Shown in pieces: positions 47,070-57,975 of a DNA stretch of 64,000 nucleotides. Both the position numbers and the translations under genes were made by a program. The first letter of the stretch is position 1; each line of letters starts with the position of its first letter. The notes under the pieces were generated by a model. It was given only the letters and a program-made list of their open reading frames with translations. It was not told the origin of the DNA and did no database searches. This DNA comes from Cheiracanthium punctorium (lineage: Eukaryota > Arthropoda > Arachnida > Araneae > Cheiracanthiidae), in NCBI GenBank assembly GCA_038373885.1, contig JAWZYV010012348.1, positions 1 to 64,000 of the forward strand. Reading direction: 5' to 3'.

Positions 47070-48036
47070 TCACAATATTGGTTGGTGAGGATGGGGTTGG
47101 TTGTCGGTTCTTTCTATATTAAAAAAAAAAAAATTCTATAATTAAGAATAGTTGATTACTGGTACTTTTTCCTTTTTTATGTGAGTCTGTAACTAAAGAA
47201 GCCATACAGAGTACTGTTCTACCTAAATATTTTACAATAATATTAGCATAAATAGCAATTAATAAATGTGTATAATTATTATCATTATCATTACTGTTCT
47301 AATTGTTTCTACAGTTTTTCTCCTTTTCCACAACTTCAACTAAGTACTTCTTAGCTACTGCAGCTTGTACTACTTGTACTACTGTATATTTATTTTATTA
47401 TTTATTCATTTAATTATTACCTTTTTTATTCTTTTTATTTATTCATTTAATTATTACTTTTTATTTTTTCCTTTCCTTTCCATACTTCCAAAGTATTATT
47501 AATATATCATTTTTTTCCCAGTCCATGGCATTACTTGTCTATTGATGGCATTAAGTCTTCTCTGATGCCAACATGCACTAATACTGCCTCCATTACTGAC
47601 CTTTGATCTTCTTGTCGGTCCACTTCCTCGTTGTTTATTTCTAATAGCTACGGTCGCGCCCCCAAGGTACAAAAGGACCCCAATTTTGGTCAGGTAACTT
47701 GCAGAAACCTAGCTATTATTGTTTTGTTCGATTCAATTGAAAAGTGTGTGCGGTGGCGCCTGATGATAGAGCACACCATTTCAATTATCCATTCCATTTT
47801 CCGTCTATTTGTGGATACATGTGATTAGGCTTAAAAAGCCCACCAGTTCTAATTTGGCGCTTTATACCCAATTTATCCACTCTTTCATTGCCTTAAAAGG
47901 CTATATTTAAACACTTATCCGGTATAAGCTCGTTAATTGGCACCATGTGCTATCTACTTTTTTATTTTTATATTTTTTTATATTTTTTTCACTTTATCAA
48001 TGGATTATCTTGGGATTTCACTTTACGTAAGTAAGC
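47070..48036. other. Pyrimidine-rich non-coding sequence
   Basis: May be the 3' part of the retroelement above: T/C-rich with TTTATTCATTTAATTATTAC repeated at 47398 and 47438. There is a more balanced stretch at 47520-47940 containing AAAAGGCT/AAAAGCCC words. No gene seen. Confidence 0.4.
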
Positions 48037-48039
48037 TAT

Positions 48040-48085
<46 letters not shown>
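48037..48085. repeat. (TA)n microsatellite
   Basis: About 22 TA units with one interruption. Directly downstream, AGAGGGTGGTTATATTTAAA at about 48100 looks like a transposon tip without a detectable partner. Confidence 0.9.
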
Positions 48086-48089
<4 letters not shown>

Positions 48090-50469
48090 TTATTTATAGA
48101 GGGTGGTTATATTTAAACTTCCTTTATATACAGCACTCTACAGCTATAGCGTGTGAACGGTTTTTGACCAAATTCGACATATAGACTCTGCATAAGATGC
48201 ACTCGAGGAACGTTGAAAAAAAAGTTAAAAAATATTTACTTGGTGGCGTTTTGCTTGAAATAACACCACATTTATCAGCGGAAATTGCTAGTTTGAAATT
48301 TACAAGAAGTTCTAACATTTATTCAATTTTTTTGAGCATTTATTAACTGATTTTACCATGTAAAATGCCATCTAGAGGACAAATTTCGAATTAAACATTT
48401 TAAAAAATTTACTTTTGATCAATTTCTATACAGTTTATATGCAATATTTGGTGATAATATGTTCTCGCATTTCAATTAGAGAATGATATCTATAGGAAAC
48501 GTTTAATCATAACCAAACTATATTGAAAGGTTATTAACTTAATAGTTCCGCTGTGAAATATCGCTTACTACCACACAGCAATTTCAAAGGTAAAATAAAG
48601 CTTAAGAGATAATCATTTTTCTGCAGGCAAAAAATAACTCAATGCAGAAAAAATTCTAATGAATATATATCATCGTGATTCCACTTCGGTAGAATTCCTT
48701 AATTGGATTTATCAACAGGTTCTTATAGAATGAAGCATTGTAACGTTCCTATATTCCTATGATATCAGGAAGCTGTACTAAACTAATTAAGATTCATTCT
48801 TAAAACATATTACGCTATCACAAAGTGCTTCCTCTAAATAAATTATTCACTTAAATAAATCTCATTATTTCATGAGATGAAGGAGCATAAAATTTCATTT
48901 TCCCGGGGGGTTGAGGATAATTTCTGGCATATTATTATTTTTATTTATTCATTGAAATTTTCATAAAGTGGCTGGATGTATGGGCTTGTTTTAGTATTTT
49001 TACAATTAATGTAGTGCCAAGTGGTTTTTTTTTAAATGCGAGTAAATTACAACTATTAAATGGTTTGCATATAAAATTATTTCTTCGTTTGGAATTTTTG
49101 TAAAAAATGGTTGGAATTATTAAAGCATTAAAAACATATTTTAACGCTGTCCATTACTATTGATTCTAATGCTCAGATTAATAGAATATAAACATATAAA
49201 TTGTATTTATGTGTGTTTGCCTCATTTTTCATTCAGTATTATCGCTAAAACATATGGATATAAGTGTAAACTTTTTATAAATGGGGAAAATACATCCTCA
49301 TCTACAAATATAAAGTTAACTATTAATTGAAAACAAACCCATAATTTTTATAACATGTAGAAATTCAGCCAGTCCTTGTCAAAACAAACAAAAATATGAA
49401 GTTTTGAAAAAATCTTGATCTCAAGACCTTAAACCAGAAAGTTTTAAGGATGTGGGAATAATTTTTTAAATGTTAAAGGAACTTTACTTACATACTTTAT
49501 CGCTTTCTTTAAATATTGTTAATATGCATTTATAATATGACGCATTGAAGTACTTTTACTCCACGGATTTGAATGCTTCAATTGAAAACCACCATTGGAT
49601 ATTATTTAAATCTTATTTAAATCTGACTTTAACGCATTTGTCTATGAAAAGTTGTTTGGCACTGAATAGAGTTAGTGAGAAAGTTATACATTTGTGATTT
49701 TTCCAAAAGTTGACGTAGCTTTAATCTCATCAAGAAACGTTAAGCTTTTCGGGATGTGTACACGTACATACGGAACTTAAAAAAGAAAATGAGCTAACTG
49801 AAATATTTCCTTTATAACATAATAATAACATGCATATATTTAAATACTATAAATTACAATATATTCATAGATGAATTTAATACTTTGCAGTGCATTAGCA
49901 TTTAGTTTTAAAAATTACGTGCTCGCTAAGCATCTCCACCAGCGTTAACACATATTTGCTCGTATATTGCAGCATTAGGTTTCTTGATTCTTTAAAAGCA
50001 GCTTGACAGCGAAGAAGATGGATTGAGGGTGTGTTTTAACATTTTCCGAGAGTACGTATTTCGCCTTGAGATACGAATTTCTGATGTTTCATAAAATATA
50101 ACTCTGGAATTGAATAATGCTGAAAAAGAAATGATCGATGAAAATATTGAAACTAGCCATAACTTAATACTTGGGAATAAGAAGGCTTTTTTTGTTTTTG
50201 CTTCATTTGAATATATAATGCTAGAAAAATTTTCAAACTAGGAAGATTTTTCAAAGAAATGCCCATATGGAAAAAAATATTGAAGGGTTATTTTTTCACA
50301 GTGTATCGTGCATGCATAAATTCATACATACGGTCGCACACAGACATACGTAAATACATATATGGCTGCTTCTCTTAGACCCACATGGGTTACTACGCTG
50401 AAAATATATAAAGGTTGTCCAATTGAATTGTAGATAAGTTGAATAAATTACGTATATTTATTGGAAAAC
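48086..50469. other. AT-rich sequence, no feature recognised
   Basis: Non-coding. Nothing apart from the possible tip at 48100. Confidence 0.5.
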
Positions 50470-51030
50470 AAAAGAAATCACCATGGATGTTTTAACCATC
50501 GTTTCGGCAACATGCATATGCCTTTGCTGTAAAGAGATCATTGATGGTTCTAGAAGAAGTCCTGCATAGCTTCCTTCTCTTCATCATCTGAATGGAAATG
50601 TTTCATTTCTAGTGCTCTCTTAAATGATCCAAAGATATTTAAGTTAAAAAGCTAAAAACATGGACTGTGCAGCGGATGTTCCTGCACTTCGCCATAGAAT
50701 TTCTTTAAGGTCATCTGGGTTTTACTGGAGACTTGTGGGAAGGCATTTTCATGCAGAAGGATAATTTGTTGCGTTAGAAGGCCTGACTGCTTGCTTTTGA
50801 ATGCTTTTCGCTGTTTCGTCAGAGTATTGTAGTATTCTGTAAACTGATTGTGCGCTCTTGGGCAAGGGAATCAATCAACAGTGGTCTAAGGAATGAATTG
50901 CTTCATTCTGAATAGACCAATCATAGCAGAACTTTATTTTTGATCAATTTCCTCTACCGCTAACAGATTTCACTGTTGAACGTCGTGTACGATGTTCACC
51001 TCCTTTCGCTCTTCATAACCTTGCTCGCTA
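50470..51030 (-). pseudogene. mariner-like transposase relic
   Basis: Minus-strand blocks in several frames are recognisable: PLLIDSLAQERTIS near 50880; QIILLHENAFPQVSSKTQ and TLKKFYGEVQEHP at about 50690-50765; IFGSFKRALEMKHFHSDDEE at about 50590-50650; then NIHGDFF at the end. The second catalytic Asp (LHDNARPH block) is Glu, the SPDLAPSDF block is ruined by a stop, and many frames are shifted. This is an old mariner (DD34D-type) copy. Upstream flank GTTGTCCAATTGAATTGTAG at 50417 may be its terminal repeat. Confidence 0.8.
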
Positions 51031-51168
51031 GCATTGCTATAGATGCAGTTATCCAGACGCAAATGCAAATACCCACATTTCATTTGTTCAACCTTAATAT
51101 TTTAGAAAAACAAAAGGGTTAATTAGCATTTTCGCCTCAAGTTTGCTTTGTTTTACTTCTAGCATTAA
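51031..51168. other. Short intervening sequence
   Basis: Non-coding DNA between the mariner relic and the TTAA MITE. Confidence 0.5.
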
Positions 51169-51444
51169 GCCATTTGTGCCTAGATTATTTTTGCGGCATT
51201 CTTCGATTTTTGCTAAAGCAAGCAATAATAGGTAAATTTCTTGCATCAACTACTTGAACAAGGAATGATTTATTTTAAAATCGCTACTTATAAAAATTGT
51301 AAATTCAACATTTTACTTGGTCATATTAAAATATTTTGTGGAGTTGAGATTCAATACTCGTGAATAAAGGCTAGGAAAAATAAATAACGTTTTCGATTAA
51401 TAGCGAAAATGCCGTCCCAAAAAAGGAACATTAGGCGTAGATGG
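51169..51444 (-). mobile_element. 276-bp piggyBac-style MITE, inverted copy
   Basis: This is the reverse complement of the element at 62855-63130, of identical length (276 bp) and clearly similar throughout. Shared words include TACTTGAACAAGGAATGATT (TTCTTGAACAAGGGATGATT in the partner), TTAAAATATTTTGTGGAGTT, AAAATGCCGTCCCAAAAAAG. It follows TTAA (51165-51168); the right flank is decayed to ATTA. The ends GCCATTTGTGCC/GGCGTAGATGG are mutated versions of the partner's CCCATTTATGCC. The interior is non-coding. Confidence 0.88.
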
Positions 51445-51786
51445 ATTACGAAAATAATTTAAGTTCGTTTAAGTATCCTTGTAATGATATCACATCACAG
51501 CAATCTTAATTATGTAACAAATTAGTACAAATGATTAGTACACGATCTCTCAAGTATTTTTAACTACATAGTTTAAACCACTTTGCAGAAGCTCACTTTG
51601 AACTGTTTGTCTGCCGTAGGCTGACGAGAGTCACAGAGTACAATCTGGGCAGTCGGCTGCGCCATTACGAAAGAGATGAGGCAGTCATGACTTTTCCACA
51701 GCTTAAAACGTGCGACAGCAGCGTTTCTTGGGACATCGAGAAGAACACAAGTGGGGTTCACGTTAGGGATCACCTTGTTTTTACAT
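51445..51786. other. Intervening sequence, no feature recognised
   Basis: A short frame on the minus strand at 51573-51773 lies in a slightly GC-richer stretch; I recognise no protein in it. Confidence 0.45.
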
Positions 51787-52262
51787 CAGTGGTTCCAAAC
51801 TGGTGGTCCGCGAAGCGAGTGAGTGTTTAAAAATAATCGTGTCTTGAAAACTTCTTGCTATAAAAATGCAAAAGGCTTAATTGATTACGGTCGTTTTTAG
51901 ATAATTAAGAAAAACCTTTATTCCATGATTCTCTCAGAATAAGGAAGAATCCAAAAGCTCAAAATTACTCAAAGAAGCACGTGTTAATAAATCACATTAA
52001 TGCCGAAAAGGTAGAAATAACACTTATAATTCATTTTTAAAAGAAATAATGTACATCTTCTTCATTTCCTTTAATAATCTTTTATTAATTTTCCATTTTA
52101 TCATTACATGTTGAGCAAAAGGTTTGCATTTCTTCAATTTTATTATTACTTTTTATTTTTATTTTACCTCCCCCTCCCCCCCCCTCAAATTCTTTTAAGT
52201 GGTCCGTGGGTAAATTGGAAATGGAAAATGGTCCACGGGTTAAGCTGATTTGGGAGCCATTG
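51787..52262. mobile_element. 476-bp hAT-type MITE
   Basis: The left end CAGTGGTTCCAAACTGGTGG and inverted right end CAATGGCTCCCAAATCAGC are CAGTGGTTCC-type hAT termini. Subterminal GGTCCGCG and GTGGTCCGTGGG/GGTCCACGGG are typical of this group. The flanks TTTTACAT (51779-51786) and CCTTAGAT (52263-52270) match 5 of 8, compatible with an old target duplication. The interior has a C-rich run at 52170-52186 and no transposase. Confidence 0.75.
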
Positions 52263-52627
52263 CCTTAGATTCTTCCGCGGCTACCGATTTAAAGTTGTGT
52301 TTGAAAGTCATACTTATCGAAAACCTAGAAGAATGGAAAGAAAATGCACTCATGGGTCTGATGGCTGACAGTCCTCCTTTTTTAGTAAATACGTCCACGT
52401 GTTTGTTTCCCATAATACCGCAGTGTACCTGTCTGCCCTAGAATTACACTTTATCAGGAAAATCTTTCAAATGTAGTACGCTTTCTAAAATTCACTGCAG
52501 CTAGCAGTGGAAATTTTATGTAAGATCGTCACTTACTATTTCTCCAGTCTGTGACACGTAATAGCAAAATAAATTATTATTCTTATGTTATCAGAAATTT
52601 TATTTGGAATTGGTAATTATAAGAAGC
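52263..52627. other. Intervening sequence, no feature recognised
   Basis: Non-coding; a 63-residue frame at 52250-52441 overlaps the MITE end and is not credible. Confidence 0.5.
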
Positions 52628-53278
52628 ATTCAAATGAAACCCGGTTACTAGTGTAAAGTAACGATAACGATTTTATTAACTCAAAAATGTAGTTATACAC
52701 AGGACACATACTCAAAAAGAGTTGCCAAAACTGTTGGCACATTTATCCCGTTGCGACACTAGCTGGAGGATTCTATCTTTGAAGTAGCTAGAAGGCTGCT
52801 GTCGGATCCAGGCCTGGACCTAGTCACACAATTCGTCGTTCGGTGTGAATCGATGTCCACGAATAGCTTGTTTTAAAGGTCCAAAAACATGAAAGTCAGA
52901 TGGTGAAAGGTCTGGACTGTACGGTGGATGTTCCAGCGTTTCCCACCGAAACTGCTGCAATGTCGTCTTCACCGCACTGGCCATGTGTGGGCGGGCATTA
53001 TCTCGCAGGAGAATCGCGCCATTGGACAACATGCTTGGGAATTTCGACCTGATGGCTCGTATAAGGTTCTGTAAATTGGCTTGATAACCGTAGTGGACGA
53101 TAGTGTCGATAGTTCCGTAGTGGACGATAACTTGTATGACCACCGTGTCTTTGGCGTGAAACCACACTGTCGGTATGCAACGTCAAACATTGCGCACGCG
53201 TCAGTCTCTCTACCAATAAATAGTGCCACCTCACGTGTAAGAAAAGTTAGACGCACTGATCAGGTTACATTTGAATGA
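52628..53278 (-). mobile_element. Internally deleted mariner element
   Basis: The ends CATTCAAATGAAACCCGGTTA and, inverted, CATTCAAATGTAACCTGATCA form a terminal repeat of about 21 bp. The 651-bp length is about half a full mariner. The transposase on the minus strand has lost its middle and first catalytic region. TA target bases are not clearly preserved. Confidence 0.85.
52712..53256 (-). pseudogene. mariner transposase, internally deleted (DD34D)
   Basis: The N-terminal remnant TREVALFIGRE, then an internal deletion, then LQNLIRAIRSKFPSMLSN, GAILLRDNARPHMASAVK and EHPPYSPDLSPSDFHVFG, with exactly 34 residues between the two Asp: the mariner DD34D signature. TAG follows NDELCD at about 52820. 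The same frame continues beyond it (VQAWIRQQPSSYFKDRILQL and RDKCANS) to TGA at 52712-52714, the normal C-terminus. A duplicated TAGTGGACGATA at about 53090 and 53117 adds an extra VHYG-type repeat. The helix-turn-helix and first catalytic Asp are missing. Confidence 0.9.
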
Positions 53279-53827
53279 ATCTTGTCTGTTTACTCTAAAT
53301 CAATGGGATTGAAAATACTTTTAAGAATTTTTAAACAAATGGTCCGTTAATTCGTAATCTAAGCATTGTCCATCCTTAATCTGACGAAAGAACTTGCTGT
53401 GAGCGCAGCTCGTTATATGATGCAGATGATTTAAGGAAACTGAAGAAATTTCTAAAATTACAAAAATACAAAGATATTGCAAGAAAATAAAATTATATTT
53501 TCCCGTAAACAGAGATTTACATCATTTGCCCCATTCTACCTTACGCCAGGAGCAGGACTGTTTGGGGTGTTAAGAAGAAATAATTATAAAAAACATATAA
53601 AACTGTTGAAAATACCGGTAACAATTTTGTTTTATCCTTATTAGTTATCTTAGGCACTAGTTATTTCAACAGTTATTATCGTATTATTTTGGTTTTAAGC
53701 AAATTTTCCGCTAATTATTAGTGCAAGTCAATAAATACTTATTTGAGCTGAGTTTCATTACAGGCATTTACTTATATTTAACTTGTATTATATATTCTAA
53801 ACTTATTAAAATAAAATAAATGTGATA
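53279..53827. other. AT-rich sequence, no feature recognised
   Basis: Non-coding; nothing identified. Confidence 0.5.
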
Positions 53828-54113
53828 AAATATTTTTAAGCACAAATTTACATAACTGTAATGTTTCAGTTAAATTTAAAGTAAAATATAGATTATGAAT
53901 TCACTTAAATAATTTTCATAGAAATTTCAATTATTTCTACGCATGCAGACTACTCATTTTCCTCGACGTCATAAATTCCGAACAAATAAATATATTAAAA
54001 ATATTTTTAAGCACAAATTTGTAAAACTGTAATGCTTCATTTAAATAATTTTCATAGAAATTTGTATTATTTCTACGCACGCAGAATACGTATTTTCCTC
54101 GACATCATAAATT
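53828..54113 (+). repeat. Imperfect tandem duplication
   Basis: Copy 1 (53828-53977) and copy 2 (53998-54113) share ATATTTTTAAGCACAAATTT, ACTGTAATG, TTTAAATAATTTTCATAGAA, TTATTTCTACGCA and TTTTCCTCGAC(G/A)TCATAAATT. Copy 2 lacks about 35 internal bases. Confidence 0.9.
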
Positions 54114-55296
54114 ACTTGAAATGATATAAAAGAATGCACCGCTGATAATAATTGTAGTAATAAAAACAAAAGTATTACAGCATACATTTGAATGACGTAC
54201 TTTTCCATTTACATTGCACATACAAACAATTCTATTTCATAAAGGGTGATTACTGGAAATGCAACACTTATGAAATTTCGAGAAAGAGGATTTACCTGCA
54301 TGATCCACATGGAAAATTGAAACTGTAATTTTGTAAGGTTTTCTCTTTTCATAACTTAGCATCTCATTTCTATTTCATTTTATATTACAATTGAAAATAT
54401 GTTTTATTTATTTCTCAGAAAATATTTTCTTGCTTCTCGCAACATCTTTCACTGATGTAAATTGCGCTCTTTATTTAATTAATTAATTAATTAATTAATT
54501 ATTTTTTGTGCAAGTTTGGGTTAGAAGTGCTGCTGAGTTTGTGATAAAAATATGAAAATAATTAGGTGTTTAATGCATGAATGCATGAATTCGCTGATAT
54601 TTCGGATTGCAATGTTGCATACAAAAAAAAAAAAAAAAAAACAACATTTCTGTGGCACTTAAGATTTTGTTTCATATTCTGGCTTTTGAATTTCACTTAG
54701 ATAAGTGTTAGGACCCCTTCGAAAGTCCCCCGCAAAGGACAACCAATTCCCTTAGCCTAGATCTTTCTCGTAGATAATCGGCCATAATTCCCCATTTTTC
54801 TGTACAGAGGGTTATTGGTATCTATGACAAAAGTGCTCAAAATTAACTTAGTGCAAGTTTATAGAATTTTCTTCATGCGGTTTCATCTCTACATTTTCAG
54901 CTTCAGTTTACTTCAATCAAATCTATAACATGATTTTTGTAGAGTCTTCCAGATAATATAGCCACATAAAGAAAATTAATTCCTTATTTAATTATTATCT
55001 GAAGATAAAATGCGGTGTAGACTCTCCTTTACTTAGCAAAATTAGGCTCTTTAGGTGAATAGCCAAGTTTTTTCTACCTCATTCAAATTTAACTGTTAGC
55101 AAAGGAATATATATATTTTTTTCTTCTAATGTCCGAGTTCGCGGCCTACTGTAAGAATGACGAAAGATTCGAGAACTGCAGATGTTGGTCAATTCATTAT
55201 GGAAGTGCCTATTAGGCAGGTCAACGTTGCCCCGTAGTGGCCTTCTAGTCCACTCTAGGCCTGAGTGGTCTTCTAGTTTTGAACGAATTCCAGATA
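54114..55296. other. AT-rich sequence with simple repeats
   Basis: Contains (TTAA)n at 54474-54500 and a poly-A run at about 54624-54641. GGGTGATTACTGG at 54245 resembles the GGGTGATTC tips at 13164 and 15454 but has no partner. A more balanced stretch at 54700-54800 is unassigned. Confidence 0.5.
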
Positions 55297-55400
55297 AGAG
55301 ATCTAGCGCCTGGATTTGGTATGCCCAGAGGTATCGTTTGAACATGGAGGACATTGGAGTCACGGCAGATTTTATGAACACCAGCTCCCTTTATCGTACT
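55297..55400 (+). repeat. Dispersed repeat, copy A
   Basis: Aligns with 61637-61745: GGTATGCCCAGAGGTATCGT against GGCACCCCATGGGTATCCTT, then TTGAACATGGAGGACATTGG against TTGAATATTGAGGACATCGG, then CTCCCTTTATCGTAC against CTCTCTTTAGTGTAC. Flanks on both sides (55200-55450) are also GC-richer than average, so the unit is probably longer. Frames crossing it are not conserved. Confidence 0.55.
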
Positions 55401-55789
55401 AGATCCCACAGAAGTTGAGAGCGGTTTTCAACCTCCCAAGCACAGACGAGGCCATGCTGCTTCACCTTCTGTGAACTTACGCGAATGAAGCTTAGCGACT
55501 AGGAAACGGCAGGACTTGGTAAAGGAAGATATTTACAAACTAGAAAATGCCAGTTTTAATCATTTTACAACTCGAAAACTAATATTAACCCAATAAATAA
55601 AGCCATGTATGTAATTTCTTTTTAAGTAATCAAGAGTTTTCATTGGGTTTACACTTACGAAATAAATTAAAACTACTTGCGCATTAGTAGATAAACATCT
55701 TTTAAACAGTTTAAGTAAGTGTGTTGTGCAGTAAAATAGTGAATTTACGTTTAATTTTTTGGCAGGGTTTCACAGATAAATCTTTCAGA

Positions 55790-55920
55790 CTTTCATATTT
55801 TATATGTACCAGTAAAACGCCAGTTTTAGTGTTTATCGTTGTAGCTTATATAGAGGGGGAAGGGGCGGTAAAATTTGTAACAGTTATAATCGATGCGACC
55901 GCGATACGCGATGGACCATG
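55790..55920 (+). repeat. Three-copy dispersed repeat, copy 1
   Basis: Related in the same orientation to 60075-60300 and 62235-62480. Shared anchors are AGTGTTTATCGTTGTAGCTTATATAG-like (TGTGTTTATTGTTGAGCC in copy 2), GTAAAATTTGTAAC/AAAATTTATGACCG and ATAATCGATGC. It ends earlier than the other two. Confidence 0.5.
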
Positions 55921-56275
55921 TAAAAACTATTAGAAAGTTTATGTTTTTGCGAAAATCAAGGGGATGGGGGGAAAAATTCAACTGAAATAGATAACATTAC
56001 AGAAATCAATACGAAAAAATATGAACTGAATGGTTAGTTAAAAATGTTATTTCTTGTTTTGCAGGTTGGTGAGAATTCATCTAATCATGAAGAAATTCTT
56101 CGCCTCTATCCAAAGATATTATGTTTCTCTTATGTATGCCTTAAACAAAGCTGTTTTTTGATAAATTTAATTCAAAATGAACAACAACAACAAAAATTTT
56201 CGAATTATTCAAACTTAGTATTTTTTTTTATTTTTTAATTAGTAACTGTTACAAAAATATTTTTCCGATTATATA

Positions 56276-56280
56276 CATAC

Positions 56281-56328
<48 letters not shown>

Positions 56329-56342
56329 GTGTGTGTGTGTGT
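56276..56342. repeat. (CA)n-(TA)n-(GT)n microsatellite
   Basis: Mixed dinucleotide repeat abutting the left end of the next element; it forms an imperfect inverted repeat (CACAC...GTGTG). Confidence 0.9.
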
Positions 56343-57597
56343 TACAGTGCAAACCCGAAATCAGCCAAAACCCGAATTAACTAGGGAAAACGCGTTCTAA
56401 CTGAGTGCGTTAGGGAAAACCCGAATTTACTAGGCAAAACGTGTTCTGACTGACAGCGCTAGGCAAAACCCGAATTAACTAGGGAAAACCAATTGTTCGA
56501 GTAGCCGTAGCACGTTTTCGAGGGGGCCCTACAACGGAGGCATATTTTCCAGGGGGCCCCTAAAGCGATGGGCAGAGCCACTGATTTTTTTCGGGTCTCG
56601 CAAAGGGCCAGCGTTAGTATATTTTCGAGGGGGCCCCCTACAGCGATGGCCGGATCCGCTGATGTTTTTCGGGTCTCGCAATGGGCCAGCGTTAGCATAT
56701 TTTCCAGGAGCCCCCTACAGCGATGGCCGGATGCACTGATATTTTTTTGGGTCTCGCAATGGACCGGCTTTAGCATATTTTCGAGGGGGCCCCTTAAAGC
56801 GATGGCCGGACCCATCGATGCTTCTTTTTGGGGTCTCGCAAGGGGCCAGCGTTAGCATATTTTCGAGGGGGCCACCTGTAGTGATGGCCGGACCCACTGA
56901 TGCTTTGTGGGTCTCGCAGAGACCCAGCGTCAGCATATTTTCGAGGGGGGGTCCCTACAGCAGTGGCCGGACACAGTAATGTTTCTTGGGTCTCGCAAAG
57001 GACCAGCGTTAGTATATTTTCCAGGGGGGGCCCTACAGCGGTGCCGGACCCAGTGATGTTTTTTGGGTCTCGCAAAGGGCCAGCGTTAGCATATTTTTGA
57101 GGGCGCCCCCTAAAGCGATGGCCGGACCAATTGATGTTTCTTTCGGTCTCGCAGGGCGCCAGAGTTAGCATACTTTCCAGGGGGCCCCTACAGTGGTGGC
57201 CGAACCCACTGATGTTTTTTTGTGTCTCGCAAAGGGCCAGCGTTAGAATATTTTCGAGGGGGGAGCAAAATCTAATTTTTAGTGGATAAGGCATTAACAT
57301 TCCTGAATTCACATGGGGAAACCTTGGGTCCAGCCACCACCAATGTTGGGTGCCCCCCTCGAAAATATGCTAACGCTGTCTCTTTGCGGGACCAGAAAAA
57401 ATCAGTGGGTCTAGCCGTCACTTTAGGGGGCCCCCTGGAAAATATGCCTCCGCTGTAGGGGCCCCTCGAAAACGTGATACGGCTACTCGAATAAAACGGA
57501 TTTTCCCTAATTAATTCGGCTGTTCCGTAACGCACTCAGTTAGAACGCGTTTTCCCTAGTTAATTCGGGTTTTGACTGATTTCGTATTTTAATTGTA
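56343..57597. mobile_element. GC-rich inverted-repeat element carrying a 78-bp satellite
   Basis: The left end TTACAGTGCAAACCCGAAAT and inverted right end GTTACAATTAAAATACGAAAT lead into a shared segment: CAAAACCCGAATTAACTAGG, GAAAACGCGTTCTAACTGAG, TGCGTTA, then TCGAGTAGCCGTA, CGTTTTCGAGGGGG and GGAGGCATATTTTCCAGG. TA lies at each edge (56343-56344 and 57596-57597). The left part repeats its 48-bp segment (AAAACCCGAATT at 56369, 56416, 56465). The centre is a tandem array of nine 78-bp units; one and a half inverted units occur at the right (57350-57475). The TA target and CAGTGnAAACC tip recall pogo-type ends, but this is weak. No transposase. Confidence 0.85.
56543..57256. repeat. 78-bp GC-rich satellite, nine tandem units
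   Basis: Unit boundaries, marked by TATTTTCGAGGGGGCCCC, fall at 56543, 56620, 56698, 56776, 56858, 56936, 57015, 57092, 57171 and 57249, so spacings are 77-82 with 78 most common. Each unit holds GCGATGGCCGGACCCACTGA, a T-run, GGGTCTCGCAAAGGGCCAGC and GTTAGCATATTTTC. As 78 is divisible by 3, frames stay open for several units on both strands, giving a 26-residue periodic translation (LENxLTLALCETxK on the minus strand up to 172 codons). The open frames are best read as a by-product of the period. Confidence 0.92.
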
Positions 57598-57608
57598 ACA
57601 TATATATA

Positions 57609-57694
<86 letters not shown>

Positions 57695-57706
57695 CATATA
57701 TACATG
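57598..57706. repeat. (TA)n microsatellite, about 110 bp
   Basis: Longest TA repeat in the window, abutting the right end of the satellite-bearing element. Confidence 0.95.
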
Positions 57707-57710
57707 CGGG

Positions 57711-57975
57711 TGTCCCAAAAACACCGAACTAGGCTTTTATTCCTTAAATATTCATCATAGACATATAGAATAAATTGAATAAATTACTAAGTTAAATAAA
57801 ATATTTATAGAACTTTATCGTGTCGATTAAATTCTTTTCAAGAGGTTAAATAAAAAAAAAAACCCAAAATTTAAATTTTTGTAGGGCAGCCGTACAAAAG
57901 AAAATTCCAATTATTGAAATTTCCCCAGACATTAATTAAGTAATCTACGAAATGTATGCATCCTATACTAAACTG
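57711..57975 (+). repeat. Dispersed DNA-element remnant, copy B
   Basis: Aligns with 43383-43650. The tip GGGTGTCCCAAAAACACCGA resembles a mariner/Tc1 terminal repeat. It lies right after the (TA)n array. No transposase and no opposite end found. Confidence 0.55.

Noticed and set aside
48097..48330. AGAGGGTGGTTATATTTAAACT-like transposon tip
   Set aside because: No inverted partner was found in the window, so no element is claimed.
56794..57312. 172-codon frame as a possible protein gene
   Set aside because: Explained by a 78-bp tandem repeat keeping frame; several other frames are equally open.
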